In this document: positions 9,126 through 22,000 of the stretch, piece after piece
Layout: each line of letters begins with the position of its first letter
Numbering within the stretch: the stretch's first letter is position 1
Assembly (NCBI GenBank): GCA_038380795.1
Contig: CM076266.1
Span: 39,020,425 to 39,084,424, forward strand
Reading direction: 5' to 3'
DNA from: Pyrocephalus nanus
Lineage: Eukaryota; Chordata; Aves; Passeriformes; Tyrannidae
DNA: 64,000 bases
Position numbers and translations under genes: made by a program
Notes under the pieces: generated by a model
The model's input: only the letters and a program-made list of their open reading frames with translations
Told to the model about the DNA's origin: nothing
Database searches by the model: none

Positions 9126-11767
9126 ATGAAAGTAATTTTAACCAAGAAGTTTATTCTGTTTGCTTTAGCTACAGAGGTTTTTCTAACATCAACTAGTATG
9201 TGCCTAAGTGAACCAGTGAAGTCCAGTCTGGAGAGCAGAGAAGAAGATGATAAATATTACGAGGTAAGATCTATGTTACTGCGATGTTATTTGGGGGAAC
9301 TGTGGGTCAGATCCTGAGCACATGGAACTTTTTGGCAGAGGCTCTCCTAACTTCATTGCACAGCATTCAGAACTACAGCACTAGCAGTATGAAAAAAACC
9401 TTGCTGAAAGAATTTTCAGGAAATTAATTTGCTTGGACATACCCTGTAAATCAGTTCATGTTTCAATTTTCTTGCGATACAGATTTGCGATTAGGCTGAG
9501 ATTTTTTTTCTGAAATGTTTCTTACTTACACAATGGGGTCTCAATTAACATTCCTGTCATGCCCTTTATGCACATAATATAACAGATAGATTATTAATCC
9601 AAAATTAATAAAGGCATGCTTGTAATACTCAAAGAATAATGATAAACAGAGAACATTTTAAATCTAATATAGTTAATGGTCTTAACATTTTATTCTGGAA
9701 TTGACTATAAAAATTTCTTTGCACGGTTGCACATTTATTATGTCTCAATAGATGCCAAATGAAATTTGCACACTTCATCTGCATTATTTTTCATGTCTGC
9801 CCTGCAAATACTCCCTAGGAAATGAAAGCCAACCTCTCTTTTTGACTTATCATCATCGGTATAATAAACATCCTTCAAAACAAAATACAACTTCAATTAT
9901 GGTAGTGAAATCCTCTGGTCTTCAGCTCACTGTTTTTATATACTTCCAGAAAGGGTGTGCAGGTGCAATCAGAGGGATAGTTTGTTTAATGTTTTAATCA
10001 TGAAGGATGAACTGGAATGGCTCATTGCCCTTCTCTGCCAGTAACTGGAGAAGCTCACAGGGAAGTCACCAAAGAGGAACAAGGAACTGAAGTTAGATTA
10101 AGTAGCATTTGTGTGTTTTAGCTAAAATTAAAAACAATATTTGTACATTTGTTGTTAAGGCTTGGAAACTTTTTTTTGTAACGAAAGTACATGATTTTCA
10201 ATATGCCCAGGGAAGAACACTGCTCTGTAAGAAGGGTCATGCTGTTACAGCTATTTTTCGGGCATCTGTTGCCCTTTACATCATGAGACAGGTAATATGG
10301 AGTTTAGCAAGTGCAGCTAAAAAGCATTACATACTCAAAAAACCCCAACAAAACAAACAAGCAAACAAAAACAAAACAAACAAACAAACAAAAAGCCCAA
10401 AATAAAACAAAACAAAATGTTATCCATCAGCTTTCTAAGGCGATATGAAAATGAAGGCTTTGTGTGATTGATAGCTGGAGTAATGCCCTATAAAATGATA
10501 CTATTCTTTCTTTTAAATTATTTGTCTTTAGATTAAAGATGATATTTTGGAAGAAAAGCAGAGGAGTCTCAATTACGAAGAAATGGAAGACTGGGCATCA
10601 AAAGATATCATTAAAATGAACCCCTTTACAGTAAACAAGATGCTGAATTCAGTTGCTAATTTACCTCTTAGATTTGGAAGAAATTATCCAGAAAAAAGAA
10701 GCATTAAACCATTTGCTAATTTGCCCCTGAGATTTGGAAGAGCTTTTGGAGACAACATACCTAATCATGCTTCAAAGGTATCACACAGGCTTGGGAGATC
10801 TCCACCTGTTAGAAGTTTCAGTCAATCACTTCTAAATTTGCCACAGAGGTTTGGGAAGTCACTTACTGTCAATCAGGAATCTGAACCAGGTAATACTACA
10901 GAGTGTTCAAGCCATATATTAAAATGCATGTTAAATCATAGGTTAGTGATGATCAAATACAGATAGAATTCCTCAAGGAATATTCTTAAGCATTTCAATG
11001 CAAGTTCAGTTTGCCAAAAGAAAGATTTGCAGATCATCAAATGAAAAAGTTTCATCAAAAGAATGAGTAAAGAATCTCTCTATAAAATCTTTTCCAATGA
11101 AAAGACACCAAATAGACAAGTCTGAAAATGTTCATATGACAGGATAAGGTTTGATGCTTTTTTAGATCAGATTCCATTTTGAAAATGTATAGCTTTGGTG
11201 AAAAAAATTCAAAATCATTAAAATCTTCCATTTCAGCACTATAAAATGACAAACTTACCTAAAAATTACTCTTCCATTTTCTAAAGTTATACAAATTAGA
11301 ATTAAAAAAGAGACAAAATTCCAAGCTGAATAGCAGCATTTTGAAATTTTTTTTTTCTCAGCTAAGCCTATTTTTTTCCCAGATTGTCTTACAGAGACAA
11401 TATTTGGAATTTCGATTGTTCATTCCAAGTTAAGATGAAAAATTTTTTTTTACTTCTCAGAATTTTTTTCAGGATAGGAAAACTATTTCCTGTCCATTAC
11501 TAAGAATAATTTAAAACAGCTCTTCAGTAACCATCCGTCTTCTCAGAATTGCTGCCTTGTTGGAACTGTCCATTTGTCTCATTTGGCTACCCCTGACTTG
11601 CATATGACATGTATAGAGTAGAATTTCAGGCCAGGAAAGATAACTGATATATCAGAAGCCAAGATTTTTTTTTTTTTTATTTAATTTGATTCCTTTCATT
11701 CCTTTCTCACTGTCTCACCTAATTATAACAGACTTTGTTTTATTTGTCTGCTATTTTTAGGGATATG
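9126..11767 (+). CDS. NPVF: Pro-FMRFamide-related neuropeptide VF / GnIH precursor (three exons)
   Basis: The precursor yields secreted LPXRFamide peptides. In birds the main one is gonadotropin-inhibitory hormone, which acts through the G-protein-coupled receptor NPFFR1 (GPR147). Coding exons are 9126-9263 (GAG|GTAAGA donor), 10532-10889 (acceptor TTTGTCTTTAG, donor CCAG|GTAATA) and 11761-11767 (acceptor CTATTTTTAG). The spliced product is 167 residues: signal peptide about 1-26; RP-1 about 58-94, ending VANLPLRF and then GR; GnIH 103-114 (SIKPFANLPLRF, then GR) after a KR cleavage site; a degenerate cassette ending RLGR at 132-135; RP-2 ending at 153 (SLLNLPQRF, then GK). The last exon adds only the end of a Gly codon, an Ile and a TGA. 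The ATG at 9066 is in frame but lies too close to the TATA box, and the ATG at 9126 starts directly before the hydrophobic signal sequence. Introns are 1268 and 871 bases. Family assignment is secure; the exon 3 boundary is inferred. Confidence 0.93.
10335..10417. repeat. (CAAA)n/(CAAAA)n simple repeat in NPVF intron 1
   Basis: An imperfect run of CAAA and CAAAA units sits about 115 bases before the exon 2 acceptor. Apart from this, NPVF intron 1 holds only unrecognised AT-rich sequence. Confidence 0.85.
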
Positions 11768-12132
11768 AATTCTAAGAGTTACAATAGTACTGGGATGAAA
11801 TTATGAAGATGAAATCTGAAGGACTTGGACAAGCTGCAATGTGTTTTCGAAACAAAAGGTCATGAAAAGGAAATGTGAACCGAAATGTAAACCTGTCTTC
11901 ATGTTATGAATAATACATTAATTCTGTACAAACCTTTGACATATAAGGTAATGATAATTGTAGTGATTATTGTAGTGGTTTACTTCAGTGGTAGTGTAAT
12001 ATAAATTCTATTTACTTCTGTGCAACTCATGTCCTGTTGTTTGTAAAACCTAATTTCAGAACAATGGCTGTATAACTGAAACCATTTTAAGCAAAAGAAG
12101 CATAGTATGAATAAAGATGCATGTCAAATAAA
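11768..12132 (+). other. NPVF: NPVF 3' untranslated region with two poly(A) signals
   Basis: From the predicted stop the sequence runs AT-rich to AATAAA at 12110-12115 and a second AATAAA at 12127-12132. The real cleavage site would be about 10-30 bases further on. Intron 2 (10890-11760) contains pyrimidine-rich and poly(T) stretches but no other exon that I can see. Confidence 0.65.
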
Positions 12133-15100
12133 AAGAAGCCTACAATGTGAATAACAAACAGAAGCAGGATCAAAACCACCAGTAGCCTAAAGAAAATCAA
12201 GTAAAATGTTGAGAAAGCACTTTTCCTGCTGTTTATGGGTCATGTTAGATATAAATCTCAAAGGCAACTTGTCTCTGGTAGCTGATTCCAACATCTCTTC
12301 TCCTGCTCACCAGCTAGTCCAGCTTTAAATTGATATCAGAATCACACACACAAATGGGTCCTTTCATCAGCAGCCACTCGATGCTCAATCTCTTCAGTAA
12401 CTTGTATCCAGACAATATGTCTCTCCACTTCCTAGCCCACAGACCTGTATGTCAAGCAGAACACTCAACTCACTCAACTCACCAACTAGCCTGGCTTGAG
12501 ATTTGCTAGCAAATCATACACACACATGTTCACAGTGTCCATGCACACTCACATAGGAAAACATTCAATTATTGAGTTTAACAAGGAGATGTGACATGCT
12601 GATAAGACCAGGAACAGGACATGGCCTGACTAAAATTACTGGCAGCAGCTTGACTGCATGCAGTCAGTCTTTTTATCCCTCCTCCATTTACATATGCTTG
12701 TTCTCCCTTCATCCCTCTAGAGCCCCATAAGCAGTGATCTAAGAGTTCTGCTTTTTGTTACTGTTTTGTTATCTCTTCTTGCTCAAGGTTTGGGTATCTG
12801 AGAGTTTAATTTATTACTTCTTCTGTCTCTTGTCTTACTTAGTCTTTTGTGCTGAATAACCAGTAACCAGATATCCTTATATTCCACATAACTTTAGAAG
12901 AACTTGAAAAAAAACTAATCAAACTGATCAGATAAATTCATAGTTGGGACAGAGTCTGACTTGCCATTTCTCTATAAAGTTTATGAGGCTACTTGAAACA
13001 ACACTATTCATTCAACCTATGGCTGGTCTCATTCAATCCAAAGGAATCAGACCGCAGTCTGAGAATATCTGTTCTCTCTACTCACTCATACTCAAAATAA
13101 CAAAGAGATCTAAACAGACTAAAACAACGCGTTTGCATCTTTTGAATGAAAGAATCCCAAACCAATCCTGGGGCTTTTCTGTGAGGCTCAGAAAACACTT
13201 TACCTAACAAAGTCTGATGAAAGACCTGTTTTGCAGTATAACACTTTGGTACAACGAACAAGTCTATGCTGAAGGACACGGAACAACAGATTGCTGATCA
13301 GTGAAAGTCTGAGGCCCATGCTAAAAAGAAGAAGTCTTGTCTTGCCTGCCACAAGAACAGGTGTTATTCTTTCTTGAGTCAGGAAAACTGGGATCTTTAA
13401 GTGATTTACAGTCAAACAAGCAGCAGAAGGAAATGCCCTGAACTTTGAGCTGTGTTTCTGGTCCTGCAAACCTCACTGCACACCATATGAACCAAGAGCA
13501 AATAAGATTTGCGAGAATCCCTGAGCAGCAATAGAAGCTGCCTTTTTAAAGCACATATCACCTAGCAATAGTGAAAGGGTACACATCAATTGGCATTAAT
13601 GATGGCTGCTACGGGAGGAAAGCAGAAGCCCAAACATTGGCCTAGCAGCAAGTACAATTAGGTGGCCCTCTTACTGCAACCTTCACAGCATGGATACAGG
13701 AGATGGCTATTGATTTATTTTCCCTCAGCAGAAGAACAGCCAGGTGAAAACTACATAAAGGAGGAATGATGCTATGCTGTGCAAAATTTCTGTTTGGCTT
13801 GAGAGTATGTGAGCCAAGAAAACAATCAACGGATAGTGCAACGGGTGAAGAAGGGGCACAGCAGGCAACATACATTGCTCTAGCTATCACTCACAAGATT
13901 ATTTATTATCCATATACAGATATTATTCATGATTTGGGAAAAAGCAAGAAAAGGACTCGAGTAAATCAACTGACAGACCATTGAGGCTTACTGGCATGAA
14001 TTCTAGTAGGGTTCAGGTGCTCCCAGCCTTCCTTGCCATACAAGTAATATTTATGTCTTATTAAAGTCTCCATGCAAAAACACCAGGCTTATTTTAGATT
14101 CTGACTTAAGCTTCTAGAGAGGACAGCTGACAATCTACTGATTAATTTATAAGTCCAAGGGTTCACCATATGGTTGATTTCAATATATCATTTGGATAGA
14201 TGTAGTGGAATGTAAAGTGACACTTTCAGTTTACCCTCAAAAGGAGCCAGACTTGGGAACCTGGTGTTTGAAATTTGTCAGTCTTAGATTCCCTTCAACT
14301 GCTTTTGCAACTGCCTTTTGCATTTTCTTCCAAATACTACAACTGGGCTAGCCTTAGCAATCACAGACCACTAGAAATTTTCAAACTCTAAATAGGACAT
14401 TTTAAAAATTGCCTCAAGTTTAAGAGCAGCCACTAGCAGGAATTGGTAGTGCTTTTATCAGTGGCAGACACTAAAATATATCTAGGGCAGATGCATGGAC
14501 AACCACAGATATCTGATTTGCATTTGGGCTGCTCTCCTGATCACATAAAGTGTAGAAGGGCTTCAGCTAGTGCAACTCAGATTTTTTGTAGCACAGAGTA
14601 CGGATGAGAAAAATCTGTGCATTAGGAAAGAAAAGAGAGGCTTATGGTATCCTTATATGTATTTTATCTCAAGAACAATGGATAGTGTCAAATATGTTTT
14701 TTCTTCTTTTCATGTCAATGCACGTATATCCTATACAATGATTAACCAGAAGGTCAGTCCTATGGACTTACTCAGAACTGTATCTAATTAAAATTTTGGT
14801 GAAAACCAACCAAAAATGGATGTCTCTTACAGTTGTCATCCAAATTATTCACTTAGAGGCCTAAAGTTAACTGGTGAAAGAAATATTCTAGACAGGCTTT
14901 CAGAAAACTGAAACACCTTTGCAGGCTACCATTGTACTTGTAATATTAGAAAAGAATATGGTTATAATAGTTTTCTAAAAACGGAAGGTATTAAATGCTA
15001 TTAAAGTTCATTCCATCCTTTTATGACTATCCTCCAACCTGCTGTCAGTGCATAAAGTGAAAGGAAAACCAGAAGGTTGTTTCCTTTGTTTACAGGTCTT

Positions 15101-15247
15101 AAAAAAGGAGTCAGGTGATTAAAACAGAGATAGGTCAGAAAAACCTTGCACAGGAGAATTCATTTTGCTACATCTCAAATTGTCATAGGCATCCAAGTAC
15201 TACTTGGTCTCACATAGCAGCACCTTGACAGATAATTATTTTTTTTA
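12133..15247. other. Intergenic after NPVF
   Basis: No gene is recognised. Two similar stretches occur at about 12307-12350 and 12478-12525. Both contain CTCACCA-CTAG-C and then a CACACACA run, spaced about 172 bases apart, and may be a decayed duplication or LTR material. The remainder is unremarkable AT-rich DNA with short chance frames. Confidence 0.45.
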
Positions 15248-15330
15248 AGGCCCTGCTTTCAACGGGAGGTTGGATCACATGATCTCCAGAGGGCCCTTTT
15301 AACCCAAACATTTTATGGTGATTCTAGAGT
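15248..15330 (+). repeat. CR1 LINE fragment, 3' end
   Basis: A decayed CR1 terminus: a block close to GGAGGTTGGATCACATGATC, then CCAGAGGGCCC and an ATGGTGATTCT-like end. About 80 bases, plus orientation. Confidence 0.75.
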
Positions 15331-18300
15331 TCTTCAAGCTTGGGAAGTGCAAGGCTAAGACAAAACTGTTACTTCACCAAGGAATCTTTATATCTATTTC
15401 CTTATATACCTTTATAACTTTGATCCCAAGTCCCTCACCAAGTGTAGGTCACTTGCAACAGCAGAAAGTTTCCTAGCCAATAGCAATAATGGACAGCTAG
15501 AAAGGAGCATTTAACAGTTCCCATTTTCCGGAATGTGCTGACTACTTAGCTATCTTCCCCTATTTTGTCATATTTAGGATACTTGTTCTGGGTTTGAAGC
15601 ATTTACCTGGAACACTTCCTATTTGGATGAATTAGTGAAGGAGAACAGAGAGGAACTTTTTAAAATCAGTTGCTTCTCCCAGCTGCTTCGCTTTGTGGAT
15701 ACTTAAAATATATCTACATCTTGGGGTAATAAAAGTGTTTGGAATTTATTATATGGAAATATGGAGAAATGTACTTGTAAAAGAATGGAGACAAGCTTTC
15801 TTTGAACTCTGTGTTGAGGAGAAAGGCTCAAGGAAAACATAAAAGCATATGTTGGGTGCTGAGCTTGTCTTTCACTGTGTTTACCATTTTGACTAAGTAC
15901 CTACTTGCCTTTAGAGACCGTCATCAATTCTGAGAGCTGCAGGTTTGCCTCTCCCTCAAGAGACATTTCAAATGAAATCATACTGCCTAATTAGGCAGCT
16001 GATTTCTTGAGGCAGCTATGAAAGAAAAGTCAGAAGTTTAATTTAGATGCCTGTGAAGACATTAAGTACCAGTGGAGGTATTGCAGGATACCTATAGTGA
16101 AGTTATACTGGGATCACATATGGCTTATGGAATCTTGAAAGAAGTGTGAACGCAGGTGATTCTGAATTGCTCTTGACGTGACAAGTCTGTGGAAAGAGCA
16201 GGGGAAGGGAAAAGAGCAGGCAGTTTTCAGATGGTACTTTCTATGTCAGCTCAGCCACCACCACACACTTCCAGAAGTTCTATATTTCAAGACATTTCCT
16301 AAAAAAATGTATTCTTGCTCACATTTATACTGCATATGATTTTATGAATCCACAAGAGTGGACTGGAGGATTGCAGAGCCCACCCCCATCTCAGATGTCC
16401 AACTAGTGATAAATTCTTTCTGGATCTCATTTGCCTCTGCTGCTAAGTGCAGATGGTATAGATACTGCAAGATGTGCAGAAGTGATTTTCTTAGTTGTCC
16501 CAAAAATCACTGAGATGAGGATACAGTAACTTGGGCTGACTGAAAAGGAACACGCACAGAAAGTTTGTAGTAATATATAAGGTAATGAGGGTTTTTTTCC
16601 CCTTGTTTTCCAACATATAGCAGAAAAACATTGTCATTTGTTAGTATTATTTTGACAGTGAATAACCTATTATTGTCTTTTGTAATACTTTTCTCATAAA
16701 TCACTATTGCATTATATGCTCTCACTGATCTGTCTCAAAATTTCTTGTTTAGACCCTCAACAGAGAATAAGCACGAGAGATGTCACTGTGCTGTGTACCT
16801 ATTCTGTCTCTAGATACTTGACTATCAGAAAATTTGATAAGCAACAGCCTTAACTAAAACAATTCGACCCTCTATAAGCCTGTATTGGGCAGCATTATTC
16901 ATACAAGGGATACACGGTCACCCTGAAACTGTATAGGGATCTTTGCAAAATATAAATTGACCTTGTGGCCTGATCCTGCCATCAGTCTAGGGTAAATCTA
17001 AAGTAACTCCAATGGAATCAATGTATTGATTGATTGATTGACATGACATGACATGGAAACTGAGTGCAATTTAACTTATAACCAAGTTAAAGTTTCGCCA
17101 AAGTTGTGTGTGAAGTAGCTGCCGGATGCCATCATGCAACATTTTTCATATGAAGAAGCCAAAAGTAGGGCACAGGCCCTAGAATGAAAATTACTTTAGT
17201 GCCTATAAAATAAGAGTTTAACTGTTTCTTCTAACATGCAAGTCACAGCTTCGTATTCTGGTTTATGTCATAAAAGTAAAAGAATTGTACGTAATTAATT
17301 TGATAATCTAAATATTCCACTGTTATGCTCAAATGAAAGATACTTGTAAATACATTGTACACAGAAAACCTGGCTCGGAGATACAAAACTTGATGTTGGT
17401 TTACAAAAGTAAAAGCAAGACAGCTGGGATTTTGAAATGCGATGTAAGCCTTTGGAATTCCCGTCGTTGCAAAACTGCAAAACTGGCTCGTGGCCACGAG
17501 AGGGCAGAAGGAACAGTCCTTGTAAAGCTGGATTTTTGGGAGAATCCTGTATTTCCTCACAGAACCTGGGCTGTAAATTGCCACAGGAAGCTCCTGGAGC
17601 AGTTAAGAAAATGCAAACTACACAGTTAGCTTTACGAAATCTATCTCATGAACAAAAAGCAGCCTTAACAAATCTGGTCATCTCAGATTTCTGTCTTTAA
17701 ATAACTATTCCTAGAACAAGTAAATTAAAAGGAAAAAAAACATCCACAAACAAACAAACTAAAAAACCCTAAAAAATTACAATGGCATTTGACATAAAGC
17801 CTGAAGAGAGGATTTCTTGCAGTGTGTATCAAGCTATCAATGCTTTCTAACTTTTGCCTTTTAACACCAACTTAAGGATAAGAATATGTATCATTTCTCA
17901 CCTCAATAAACAGCTTGCTCTGGCTCTTTTTGGATCTGAATGTGTATCTCATGTGTAGTTCTCACAATATCATGGCTATTAAAAGCAGTTGAGAAGTCCA
18001 GAGAATGATGTCTCAGTCTTCTTCACTGAAATGCTCACATCCCTCTATTTTCTTCACCAAAATTAGGGGGAAACTATTAATTAGATAAATTACTTTTCTC
18101 CCTATTGAACAGAATGGAACCCATCTTTCCTTGGCCCACTACCATGTAGGTAACATAGCTTTATTCACTTAGAAATGATGTTTCTATTTTTGGTTTCCAC
18201 TGGCTACATCACACTTCACCATCTGAAGCATATTTAGCTTAGAGAGGATACTGGTTTAAGATTGCCTTGCCAAGTCATCTTTTCTGCATTAGTCAATTGG

Positions 18301-18892
18301 AAGGTTATAAGATCCCTGACCTGAGATCATATATCTACAACAGCTAACCACAAATTACTATTTTATCTGTCTGACAGAGCCATCAATTCATTTTAATCCC
18401 TGGGAGGGGAATATTTTGCTTAAGAAGGTGGATTATTCTTTGAATTCAAGGGGTGCCCTGTTGTAAGGCTCCTTCCCCTCTTTGCCCCAGCAAAAGGGAC
18501 AGTTCTCTTTATCCCACTTTCCACATAACTGCTAGAGCATGGGAACCACCTTTGACAGGCCCTGACTCTGGGATTGTAGGAGCAAGCAGTCAACAGGGCA
18601 GTGGAGTAAAACTATGGGCAAACACTCAAGAAAAAAATATAGAGAGGTACAAATGGAAATACTACATGGAGAACTCACTGAGGAGCATATTTAATATGCT
18701 TAAGTATATAGCTTGGGTAGTAAAGTTGTCAGGCTTTAAACTGTCATTTTTAGAATTGAATTGAGGTTACTTTTGCTTAGGTCTCCTGAATAGCCTGGAA
18801 AGAATTCTTAAATGATCATGCTTAATACCACCTCGTTTCTGCTTTTGTCTCCTGACTTCCACAGCATTTCGGAAGTAGAACTGGTTGTGACA
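15331..18892. other. Intergenic, no recognised gene
   Basis: AT-rich single-copy-looking DNA. A small simple-repeat patch at about 17022-17055 consists of (ATTG)n followed by (ACATG)3. Overlapping plus- and minus-strand frames of about 60-113 codons around 17243-17700 have no motif or splice context that supports coding. Confidence 0.45.
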
Positions 18893-19040
18893 AGTTGGGA
18901 GGAGTGCCTGATACAACAGAGGGTCATGATGCCAACCAAAGGGATCTGAACAGGCTAGAGAAATGGATTGATAGGAACCTCATGCAATTCAACAAAGGCA
19001 AATGGAAAGTCTTGCCTATGGGGAAGAACAACTGTGTGAA
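18893..19040 (+). repeat. CR1 LINE fragment, internal 3' part
   Basis: The text GGGATCTGAACAGGCTAGAG, then AACCTCATGCAATTCAACAA and GGCAAATGGAAAGTC, is a decayed copy of the CR1 ORF2 C-terminal region (the family segment with 'aggttcaacaaggccaagtg'). The element lacks its 3' microsatellite end here. Confidence 0.75.
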
Positions 19041-22000
19041 GATTGAGAGTATAGAGGTTATGTCCTAAGCCTTTTTCCTCCAGTCAGCACACCCTCTATA
19101 ACAACAAATGAGGCAGGTCATTCCCATCATATCTTAAAACCACAACGGTAAATCTTCCATAGTATTTTTTTGGAAGGAAATAACAGAGATTTTTCAACAG
19201 TTGAGTAATTAATGAAATTAATGAAAAGATTCTGCTTAGCTTTTCCATCCATCCAGCTCTAGGCTAGGATGAAGCATGAAAAAGAAACACAGAAAATATT
19301 TTTTTTTCAGGTTATATTGAACTTGTGAACTCTGGAAATCACTGATACAGCTATATCACTTGCACATGGCACAAACATTAAAGAGTAGTTCACTTTAATG
19401 TGATGGCCAAGCCATCCATGTTAAAAACAAACCAGTGGTCCAAAATCATACTAAACCCATTACTGGCTCTACTGGATATTAACAACATGACAGTGCATTT
19501 GATAGGCATTCAGAAAGGCTATTTATGCATTATCACTTGCCAAAAGACATGCTTTCGGCTTTTTTCACACTGCTTTTCCAAGAAAAGTAGGACCTCCAGC
19601 TAATTTTGCTCTGACTGGTGAGAAAAACAACAGAACAAAAACACTCTTTTCAAACACATCCATTTATTTTGATGCTAATTCAACTCAAACAAAAACCATG
19701 TTGAGAGGAAAGAAAAGGTCAGCAGAAGAAAGTAAACCAGATCAAAATCTATCACCATGTCTGTCAAACATAGGAAGGCAGAAACATCCAGCAAGCCAAC
19801 TAACCAGAATCCAAACTCCACCAGTGGCCAGGTCCAAGTGTTTGAAGGATGGTGTGAAAATCCCACACAGGACCTAAGCAAAGAATATTGATATCTCCAA
19901 GTCTGGGAATAAAATTGGCACCATACAGAACTGTATGTATACACTGCTGTGCTGCCTGCCTTACTTGAAACCTACTTAGCTCAGCCAATTTGTCAGGAAT
20001 GGAACCAACACCCACATGATTTCACTCAGTTATTCCCAATCAATTTTTCTGTAACTGGCTTGGCTTGTGGTCATATTTACTGCTTCATTTAGGAGAGGTA
20101 AAACTGCATATCACCTATATGTGTCTTGGATCCCAGCTGCCAGGTGTTTTCTAACATCCTCCACCCTCATGCAACAATTAACCACCGGCTGGCATCAGCA
20201 GCTGCCTCATTCTGTGTGTCACTCCAGAAGATCCCAAACACCCTCTCACTGTGATGTCAAATTCTATCAGAACACAAGACAAAGCATAGTCACAGTGTAC
20301 TGGACTGAATGAGAAGGTAGGCTTAGTTCTGAGTTCTGCCCTAGACATTCTTATTAACATTTTCTTCCAAAGAGATAGATAATAAGGTTGGGATGAGAGA
20401 GGCTATTCCCCCAAAATTGTCTCCTGTTTTGGAGTAATAATCTCTTTGGGGTTCTGTAAACACAATGTTTGAAAGGTTATTACATTTAGAAATCAAATTT
20501 TGGATAGGTATCATTTCTCAGAATAATCATTTTCCTATACCTTCCTGCCCTCTCCCATTGGAAGCTTTTCCTCACCTCACAGTGAGATGATTCATTCTCT
20601 TGTCCATGGATTTCTGAAAGCTCTGGGGCTGAAATGTGTATGATCATGGCTCCTGCTTTGGAGAGAAATAATCCTGGAAACTAGTGAGTTCTTTTGTAGG
20701 TGATTTCCCCTAGATCAATAAGGATTTGGGACTTCAGTCACTAAGCTCTAATCCCCTCGGCTTCTTCTACCAAAGAATTGGCCCAGTTTGCCAGGCAACA
20801 GAACTGGACAGACAGTGTGTGTCCTTCTGCATGCATTGCACTGTGTCCAGAGAGTGCTGTTCATAGGGATGTCTTTACCCTGGATCTGGATCCTGCTGCT
20901 AAAGGGAAGTGTGAATGGCTACGAACTTGTGGTCCCCAAGCCAGCCACCTGGAAGTGCTGTGCAATGAACAATTTTTCTGGAGATGAAGGCAAGTTTTAG
21001 GATTTGCATAGTGGCTTTGGACTAGTGCAGCTGCAGGACATGGGACATATACATTCAGAACCCTTTTGACAAGTGCATATGCGCTACTGCCTATCAGTGG
21101 GACTGGTGTTGATATGCTGGATAAGACTGCAGATGGGTGTAAGTCTGTATGTACATTGGGGATTTGGAGCTGAATGCAGTCAGATCATGATCAGGTGCTA
21201 CAGATGATGACTGAAATGCCAGAAGACTGATGAAGTAAAATTGATGGCATAGATCCCTGCCTCCGTGGGCATCTGCTGCTGTGGAGCTGCAAGGAAAACC
21301 TATTAAATGTGTCACCTTCCTATATGTGCAACAGGCAGGGGCAAAAAATCTACTAGTCACAGGCTCCACCTGTAATTCTGGCAGCTAGAAATACATGTCT
21401 GAGAAAGGTTAATAAAATCAGATAGAGAGGAATTTCTACTAAGGTCTGAATAATGTGAACTCAGAACTGCATTACATTAGAGAACCACAGCAGTTCTGCT
21501 GGAAGGAAAGTCTGCCTTCTGTTTCTTGCCCACTTGCAGATTGTGGATGAACAGCTCAGAATATTTTTCTCATTGTGCTTGAATCTGAATCACCAGGATG
21601 AGATTCCTATAGTGCTCACGTAGATACCATAGCAGACCACCCAACACTCCATAAACTGCTAGCATGATAGAACTAATTTGACTTCTTTTCACTTAAATAT
21701 GCTACACCAGCTTCTTCTTTTCAAAAACATATGGTCCAAACCCCCAGATATCCTAGAAGAATAACATACTTCAAATATTTTCAAATTAGTTTCCTATTTT
21801 AATAAGGCAAAGCAAAATCTTTTGCATTTCATTGACATATTCCAGAGAAGGAGAGGGTTTGATCATAATATCCTTTTTTGTCAAAGCTTTACATAAGTCA
21901 GGATAACAAACATGTCCCAGTGAGATGAATATATATTGCTCTGTTCTCCTTGAGACTCCTCAGATTCCTCTTGCCATTGTAAAATCTATATCCCAAACCT

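Noticed and set aside
10328..10420. CAAA-type direct repeats considered as a CRISPR-like array
   Set aside because: Units are 4-5 bases with no spacers; simple repeat in a bird intron.
20868..21000. Plus-strand frame with a signal-peptide-like start
   Set aside because: Short, ends in a stop after 43 codons, no following exon recognised; hydrophobic starts occur by chance.
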